Assembly: GCA_020216745.1 (NCBI GenBank)
Contig: JAIWNQ010000074.1
Span: 1 to 10,000, forward strand
Length of the DNA stretch: 10,000 nt
Source of the DNA: Candidatus Hydrogenedens sp.
Lineage (GTDB): Bacteria; Hydrogenedentota; Hydrogenedentia; Hydrogenedentales; Hydrogenedentaceae
Reading direction: 5' to 3'
A model generated the notes under the pieces. It was not told the origin of the DNA. It did not search any database and saw only the letters and a list, made by a program, of their open reading frames with translations. Every line of letters begins with the position of its first letter. Positions within the stretch are counted from its first letter, which is position 1. Positions 6,139 through 10,000 of this stretch are shown in pieces. The position numbers were made by a program, and so were the translations under genes.

Positions 6139-6836
6139 TTTCTTCTTTTTTCTTCAGGTTGTGATAAACGAAGATATATTGGAAGTATCTCATCTATATC
6201 TTTTCTGTATCCTTGCTCCCAAAGCATTAACGCTTCAATACCAACTGTTGTTGCACGTGGATGACTCCACCAATCTTCGCCCTGGATGACATCAGGGATA
6301 GATTCTTGAATATTTTTTTGATATAGATTGGCACCTTCACCGAAGATATAAATAGGGAATGGAGACGAGTCTTTGCATGTTCTCAATAAATTTAGAAATT
6401 CTTCTATACTTCCTAAAAAATTTTCGTATACTTTTTGTCTCTCTCCTTTAGTAAATTGATAAATCCCTGCGTAAACTTCTTTCATACGAGCATCAAGAAT
6501 GGGGCATACAATCGCATTGTAAAAGGGGGCTAATCGTGTCATTGCGTCTAATGTGGATACACCTACGAGTGGAATATTCTTTGCAATAGCGAGCCCTTTC
6601 CATGTGGCAAGCCCTATTCTTAACCCCGTAAAGGAACCAGGACCTAAGGACACAGCCAATAAATTTACATCATCAATAGTTAGTTGAACTTCATCAAAAA
6701 GAGATTGAACTATGGGAATTATTCTTTCTGAATGTTTTTTCCCAGCACAAATAGAAATTTCCCCTAATGATTTGTTTTTATTGAGCAACGCTACGGTATT
6801 TACGTCTGTGCTTGTGTCTACTGATAAAACTATCAT
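6117..6836 (-). CDS. tsaB: tRNA t6A biosynthesis protein TsaB (YeaZ)
   Basis: TsaB is the scaffold partner of TsaD in the complex that, with TsaE and TsaC, places threonylcarbamoyl on A37 of ANN-decoding tRNAs. At 239 aa it is of normal length with an ASKHA-type fold. Visible motifs are SVDTST (5-10), KKHSERI (33-39), SLGPGSFTGLRIGLA (63-77), GVSTLDA (92-98), LDARMKEVYAGIY (114-126) and the C-terminal PIYLRLSQPEE (219-229). TsaB itself is not the catalytic subunit. The ATG at 6836 has only a distant AGG upstream, so initiation may be weak or coupled. It follows the HU-like gene by 90 nt on the same strand with no clear terminator between. Overlap with rimI is the common tsaB-rimI arrangement of many bacteria. 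Confidence 0.95.
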   Translation of the reverse strand: MIVLSVDTSTDVNTVALLNKNKSLGEISICAGKKHSERIIPIVQSLFDEVQLTIDDVNLLAVSLGPGSFTGLRIGLATWKGLAIAKNIPLVGVSTLDAMTRLAPFYNAIVCPILDARMKEVYAGIYQFTKGERQKVYENFLGSIEEFLNLLRTCKDSSPFPIYIFGEGANLYQKNIQESIPDVIQGEDWWSHPRATTVGIEALMLWEQGYRKDIDEILPIYLRLSQPEEKRRKCQNLST

Positions 6837-6926
6837 ATTTAAAATAAAATACCTTTTTATTAAATTAATTATGATAAGTTCATATATTAAAAAATAAATT
6901 ATCTAAATTAGAGGAGATTTGTTTTC

Positions 6927-7256
6927 TTATTTGTTTAAGGTGTTTGATAAATTCTTAATTAACATTTTAAGTTCTTTTCCCGCCTTGAAAGTTACTACAT
7001 AGCGGTTAGGTACTTCAACGACTTCGCCTGTTTTCGGATTTCTGCCCTTTCTTGGGGCTCTTTTTTTTACATCAAATACACCAAAATTGCGTATTTCCCA
7101 TCGTTTCCCTTTGCCCAGACTGTTTACAATAATTTCCAATGCGGTATCGATGGTTTTGGCAACATCGCTCTGGGTAAACCCCAATTTTTCAGAGACGAGA
7201 TTGACCAAATCTTTTTTGGTCATGGTGTTTGACTGCATTTCATTTCCAGGTTCCAT
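6927..7256 (-). CDS. HU/IHF-family DNA-binding protein
   Basis: This 109-aa nucleoid-associated protein binds and bends DNA as a dimer. The core starts at TKKDLVNLVSEKLGF (13-27). The beta-saddle follows with IRNFGVFDVKKR (55-66), and the DNA-intercalating arm has GRNPKTGE (71-78) with Pro74. It ends in the RYVVTFKAGKELK motif (85-97). A 12-residue polar N-terminal extension (MEPGNEMQSNTM) precedes the core. It is probably real, because AAGGAG lies seven nt before the ATG at 7256 and none lies before the internal Met12. HU and IHF subunits cannot be firmly told apart here; the single gene suits an HU-like homodimer. The gene diverges from the DUF1080 gene across a very AT-rich 128-bp spacer. 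Confidence 0.93.
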   Translation of the reverse strand: MEPGNEMQSNTMTKKDLVNLVSEKLGFTQSDVAKTIDTALEIIVNSLGKGKRWEIRNFGVFDVKKRAPRKGRNPKTGEVVEVPNRYVVTFKAGKELKMLIKNLSNTLNK

Positions 7257-7263
7257 TATTGGA

Positions 7264-7269
7264 CTCCTT
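7264..7269 (-). promoter_or_regulatory. Ribosome binding site of the HU-like gene
   Basis: AAGGAG on the minus strand lies seven nt before the ATG at 7256. It supports the longer start, with a 12-residue N-terminal extension, over the internal Met12. Confidence 0.75.
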
Positions 7270-7284
7270 ATGTAAGGTTGTTTT

Positions 7285-7372
7285 TTTCATAATCTAATTG
7301 TAAAATGTATTTAATCACTAATTATATTATATATTCAAATATTTTTTAATAATAAATCAAAAATTATTATTT
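7285..7372. promoter_or_regulatory. AT-rich divergent promoter region between the HU-like and DUF1080 genes
   Basis: The spacer between divergent starts must hold both promoters. TATAAT occurs on the minus strand at 7321-7326. On the plus strand TTGTAA (7298-7303) and TATATT (7323-7328) are 19 nt apart, a poor spacing. The region is nearly pure A/T, so short boxes carry little weight, and exact promoters are not assigned. Confidence 0.3.
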
Positions 7373-7384
7373 AGGAGATTAAAG

Positions 7385-8104
7385 ATGTCTAAAAAGAAAA
7401 ATAGTTTATTAGTCCTATTGATTTTTATATTAGGTTTTTTTGTTGGACTGGATTTTGATGATTTTGTAGGTTGGATATTAAAAAAGCCTATCCCAATTGG
7501 AGAATTAACTAAACCGCCGGAAGGTGAAGGTTGGATAGATTTGCTTTCATCAGAAAATAGGCTATTTTGGAAAAATGTTACTGATGAGAAAGATATATTT
7601 GAGATTCAAGAGGATGGGACTATTCATATTTTTGGGAGAACATTGTATCCATTGAGGTATGTAGGTTATGTAGGACAGAGTTTTTCAAATTTCCAATTAC
7701 ATCTTGAATTTAAACTTACAAAAAATGCAAACAGTGGTGTATTTTTACGTTCTCAACCTAATGATCCGTTATATCGTGGTTTTGAAGTACAAGTATTAGA
7801 AGATTATGGTAAACCACCCAATAAAAATAGTTGTGGAGCCATCTATGATATTACAACTCCAATGTATAACATGTCCTTTCCACCAGGGCAATGGAATTCG
7901 TATGATATTGTAGTGGATGGACAAGAAGTACAGGTATCTATGAACGGTTGGTTGATAATTCACACTTATTTAGATAAGATGACAACACCTTTAGGAAAAT
8001 TCCCTGTTGCCTATGCAACGTTACCAAAAGAGGGATATTTATTATTACAGGACCATGGAGGGGAAGTATGGTATCGAAATATTAAAATAAAACCATTACC
8101 ATGA
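7385..8104 (+). CDS. Membrane-anchored DUF1080 / 3-keto-disaccharide hydrolase-like protein
   Basis: This 239-aa protein has a short basic N-terminus (MSKKKNS) and one hydrophobic segment (about residues 8-22) with no obvious cleavage site. It is probably a signal anchor with the domain outside the cytoplasmic membrane. Residues 47-239 match the DUF1080 (PF06439) jelly-roll pattern: GWIDLLSSEN (49-58), FQLHLEFKLTKNANSGVFLRS (103-123), GFEVQVLED (132-140), GAIYDI (151-156), PGQWNSYDIVV (167-177) and GYLLLQDHGGEVWYRNIKIKPL (217-238). The family is associated with sugar-binding or glycoside-type activity (3-keto-glycoside hydrolysis has been assigned to some members); the substrate here is unknown. 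AGGAG lies seven nt before the ATG. It heads a plus-strand series with the pseudopilin and GH78-like genes. Confidence 0.85.
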   Translation: MSKKKNSLLVLLIFILGFFVGLDFDDFVGWILKKPIPIGELTKPPEGEGWIDLLSSENRLFWKNVTDEKDIFEIQEDGTIHIFGRTLYPLRYVGYVGQSFSNFQLHLEFKLTKNANSGVFLRSQPNDPLYRGFEVQVLEDYGKPPNKNSCGAIYDITTPMYNMSFPPGQWNSYDIVVDGQEVQVSMNGWLIIHTYLDKMTTPLGKFPVAYATLPKEGYLLLQDHGGEVWYRNIKIKPLP

Positions 8105-8115
8105 TAATATATTGT

Positions 8116-8145
8116 TTGTAAAAGCAGTTTAATAATATAGATAAT
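8116..8145 (+). promoter_or_regulatory. Candidate sigma70-type promoter of the pseudopilin-like gene
   Basis: TTGTAA (8116-8121) and GATAAT (8140-8145) are 18 nt apart and sit about 50 nt upstream of the ATG at 8196. Four of six and five of six bases match consensus. The spacer is AT-rich, so a chance match is possible. If real, the pseudopilin and GH78-like genes could be transcribed separately from the DUF1080 gene. Confidence 0.4.
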
Positions 8146-8195
8146 ATGAGTAATGTCATATATAGATTAACAATATTAACAAAAGGTTTAAGGAT

Positions 8196-9056
8196 ATGAG
8201 CAAGAAAGGGTTTACATTAATTGAACTGTTGGTTGTTATTGCCATTATTGGCATACTTGCGGCAATTTTATTGCCGGCATTAGCACGTGCCCGTGAGGCG
8301 GCAAGACGTTCGAGTTGTCAGAATAATTTAAAACAGATGGGTCTCGTCTTTAATATGTATGCAAACGAAGCAAAAGGAGAACTGTTCCCTTATATGAAAT
8401 TGTTTGATTGTAGTGGTAATTATGCACGTGATGCTACTTTTGATGGGAACCTTATATACCCTGAGTATTTAACGGATGTAAATGTTTGTGTTTGTCCTTC
8501 GGATTCCGATGCGGAAAACGTTCGAAGGTCATTCCACAAAGATGGTGATTTATCCCAGCCTGTAGAACCATGTAGATTAGCGAGAGGTAGTTATTATTAT
8601 TTGGGTTGGGCTGTACATCCGGATGTTGTATTAAACCCCGGAGTTCCAGTGCCAACCGATTTAAGTCAAATTGATTTGTCTGACCCACTTACAACTGCAT
8701 TGACATATGTAAAAGCAGACATTGTTTTACAGGCGTATAAAATTTATGATAGTAATACGCCTCTTCAAGAGAGAATAGACGCGAAATTAAAAGATTTAGG
8801 TTCTGTCCCGAGATTAAGGATGGGGATTGAAAGATTTTTGATAACTGATATTAATAACCCCGCAGCCTCTTCAAAGGCGGCGAGTGAAATCCCAATTATG
8901 TGGGATGAAATTGCTGTCTATGGTTCAGCAGCAACATTTAATCACGTTCCTGGAGGAGGTAATTGCCTATATATGGATGGTCATGTCGAATTTTTGCGTT
9001 GGCCAAGCAAATTCCCTGCGGACCTGTTAGGAATGATATTAACAAACCTGTTCTGA
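8196..9056 (+). CDS. Prepilin-type pseudopilin-like protein (DUF1559-like, H...DG C-terminal motif)
   Basis: This 286-aa protein has a textbook type IV prepilin leader: MSKKG then F6[20 protein letters not shown], with prepilin peptidase cleavage after Gly5 and the conserved Glu at mature position 5. A polar helix segment [19 protein letters not shown] (31-49) follows, typical of the large pseudopilin-like families of Planctomycetes and relatives. CVCPSDSD (98-105) and the C-terminal [18 protein letters not shown] (249-266) match the prepilin-associated 'H-X9-DG' domain, although ten residues separate His250 from Asp261 here. The globular domain faces the periplasm or surface. The role of these proteins is largely unknown; a type II secretion or pilus-like function is inferred from the leader. 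AAAAGG lies nine nt before the ATG at 8196. A GH78-like gene follows 63 nt later. Confidence 0.9.
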   Translation: MSKKGFTLIELLVVIAIIGILAAILLPALARAREAARRSSCQNNLKQMGLVFNMYANEAKGELFPYMKLFDCSGNYARDATFDGNLIYPEYLTDVNVCVCPSDSDAENVRRSFHKDGDLSQPVEPCRLARGSYYYLGWAVHPDVVLNPGVPVPTDLSQIDLSDPLTTALTYVKADIVLQAYKIYDSNTPLQERIDAKLKDLGSVPRLRMGIERFLITDINNPAASSKAASEIPIMWDEIAVYGSAATFNHVPGGGNCLYMDGHVEFLRWPSKFPADLLGMILTNLF

Positions 9057-9119
9057 TATATAATTCGTGCTTAAAATTGAGGGATATTTAAGTTAAAAAT
9101 TTAATAAAAGGGAATTGTT

Positions 9120-10000
9120 ATGCTTGATTTCTTGAAAGAAAAGGATGTCCGTTCCCGTTTTTTGTTATCTCCTGTACGTATTGTATGGAAAAGTGATTCT
9201 GTTCAGGAACTTGATTTAAATGGGTTATTTTCGCAACCACAAAAGCCTTTTTCGATAAAGTATGATAAGGACATACCACCTTCTTTTGTTCTCGATTTTG
9301 GGAGGGAAATTCATGGAGGAATTCAGTTAAGTCAAGGGATGGTAAAAGATAAAACTCCTTTACCGCTCCGAATAACATTTGGGGAATCTGTGGCTGAGGC
9401 AATGGGAGAACCTGACCAAGACCATGCCATTCATGATACAACAGTTTTTTTACCGTGGTATGGAAGTAATGAAGTGGGAACTACGGGATTTCGGTTTGTA
9501 AAAATAGAAATGCTTAAACCCGGAACTGAATGGTTGTGCACGGGAATAAAAGCGGTGGTTCTCATTCAAGACCTTGAATATTTGGGAAGTTTTAATTCTG
9601 ATGATGAATTTTTGAATAAGATTTGGAAAACAGGAGCGTATACAGTACATTTGTGTCTACAAGATTATTTGTGGGATGGAATTAAACGAGACCGACTTGT
9701 TTGGATAGGGGATATGCATGTAGAAACTGTTGTTTTGAGTTACTTATTCGGTTATAACGCAACAATAGAAAAAAGTTTAGATTATGTTCGTGATAATACA
9801 CCATTACCGGGATGGATGAACGGAATTAGTTCTTATTCCTTATGGTGGCTTATTATCCAAGATTATTGGTATTTTATGTTTGAGCGAAAAGATTACCTAA
9901 AGCAACAAAAGGAATACATCAAAGGTTTGGTTAGACAACTTATTCAGTGCGTTGAACAAAATGGGAAAGAGGTATTACCGGAGACTCGTTTTTTAGATTG
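9120..10000 (+). CDS. GH78-like alpha-L-rhamnosidase family protein (3' end cut by the window edge)
   Basis: 293 residues are visible of a probably much longer enzyme. There is no signal peptide (MLDFLKEKDVRSRF), so it looks cytoplasmic. The first ~150 residues form a beta-rich region (FVLDFGREIHGG at 57-67, LRITFGESVAE at 83-93, GFRFVKIE at 123-130), as in the accessory domains before the catalytic part of family 78 enzymes. The (alpha/alpha)6 barrel seems to begin near 160. It carries DGIKRDRLVWIGDMHVE (186-202), equivalent to the acidic D-x-x-x-R-(D/E)-R-L-x-W-x-G-D segment that supplies catalytic acids in GH78. The rest of the barrel and the C-terminal domain lie outside. L-rhamnosidase activity is inferred, and related members may act on other sugars. 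AAAGGG lies seven nt before the ATG, and the gene follows the pseudopilin gene by 63 nt. Confidence 0.75.
   Translation, partial: MLDFLKEKDVRSRFLLSPVRIVWKSDSVQELDLNGLFSQPQKPFSIKYDKDIPPSFVLDFGREIHGGIQLSQGMVKDKTPLPLRITFGESVAEAMGEPDQDHAIHDTTVFLPWYGSNEVGTTGFRFVKIEMLKPGTEWLCTGIKAVVLIQDLEYLGSFNSDDEFLNKIWKTGAYTVHLCLQDYLWDGIKRDRLVWIGDMHVETVVLSYLFGYNATIEKSLDYVRDNTPLPGWMNGISSYSLWWLIIQDYWYFMFERKDYLKQQKEYIKGLVRQLIQCVEQNGKEVLPETRFLD

Noticed and set aside
7348..7371. Inverted repeat AATAATAA / TTATTATT before the DUF1080 gene
   Set aside because: Both arms are A/T only in an almost pure A/T spacer, so chance occurrence is likely. There is no GC stem or T-run.
9120..9650. Minus-strand open frames within the last gene
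   Set aside because: The plus frame from 9120 is open to the window end and carries GH78-like motifs, so the reverse frames are shadows.

Overview
The window is an AT-rich chromosomal segment from a Gram-negative-type bacterium. It is densely packed: thirteen protein genes, two of them cut by the window edges, with no gap longer than about 200 bp. The taxon is an inference. Three genes at the right end point to the Planctomycetes/Lentisphaerae/Hydrogenedentota-like part of the tree: a DUF1559-like prepilin-type protein with a C-terminal 'H...DGHV' motif, a membrane-anchored DUF1080 (3-keto-disaccharide hydrolase-like) protein and a GH78-like alpha-L-rhamnosidase relative. A secreted Pro-rich EF-hand protein fits this. 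I see no tRNA, rRNA, CRISPR array, insertion sequence or phage gene.

Left block (1-1816, minus strand): a calcineurin-type metallophosphoesterase with a TTG start, then hisB (monofunctional imidazoleglycerol-phosphate dehydratase), then hisH (glutaminase subunit of imidazole-glycerol-phosphate synthase, running off the left edge). hisB and hisH overlap by ATGA. HisB has no fused phosphatase domain, so the neighbouring phosphoesterase is a speculative candidate for the missing histidinol-phosphatase step.

Centre-left (2019-4737): a secreted six-EF-hand, proline-rich protein on the plus strand is followed by a strong hairpin terminator. That terminator sits directly against the stop codon of a convergent minus-strand flippase-like (UPF0104 / LPG_synthase_TM) membrane protein. 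Upstream of the flippase-like gene, on the same strand, is coaE, the last enzyme of CoA synthesis.

Centre-right (4866-7256): a divergent MqnA-like protein (chorismate dehydratase superfamily fold) is on the plus strand. Its 3' end overlaps the 3' end of rimI on the other strand. The minus-strand series HU/IHF-like gene, tsaB, rimI looks like one housekeeping unit: nucleoid protein, t6A tRNA modification partner, S18 N-acetyltransferase. tsaB and rimI overlap by 22 nt.

Right block (7385-10000, plus strand): the DUF1080 protein, the pseudopilin-like protein and the GH78-like enzyme follow one another with short gaps. They look like a surface or carbohydrate-processing accessory set. The most unusual item is the MqnA-like protein, which keeps the overall family layout but appears to have replaced the conserved Asn of the N-terminal SYLNxxPL-type motif with Glu.
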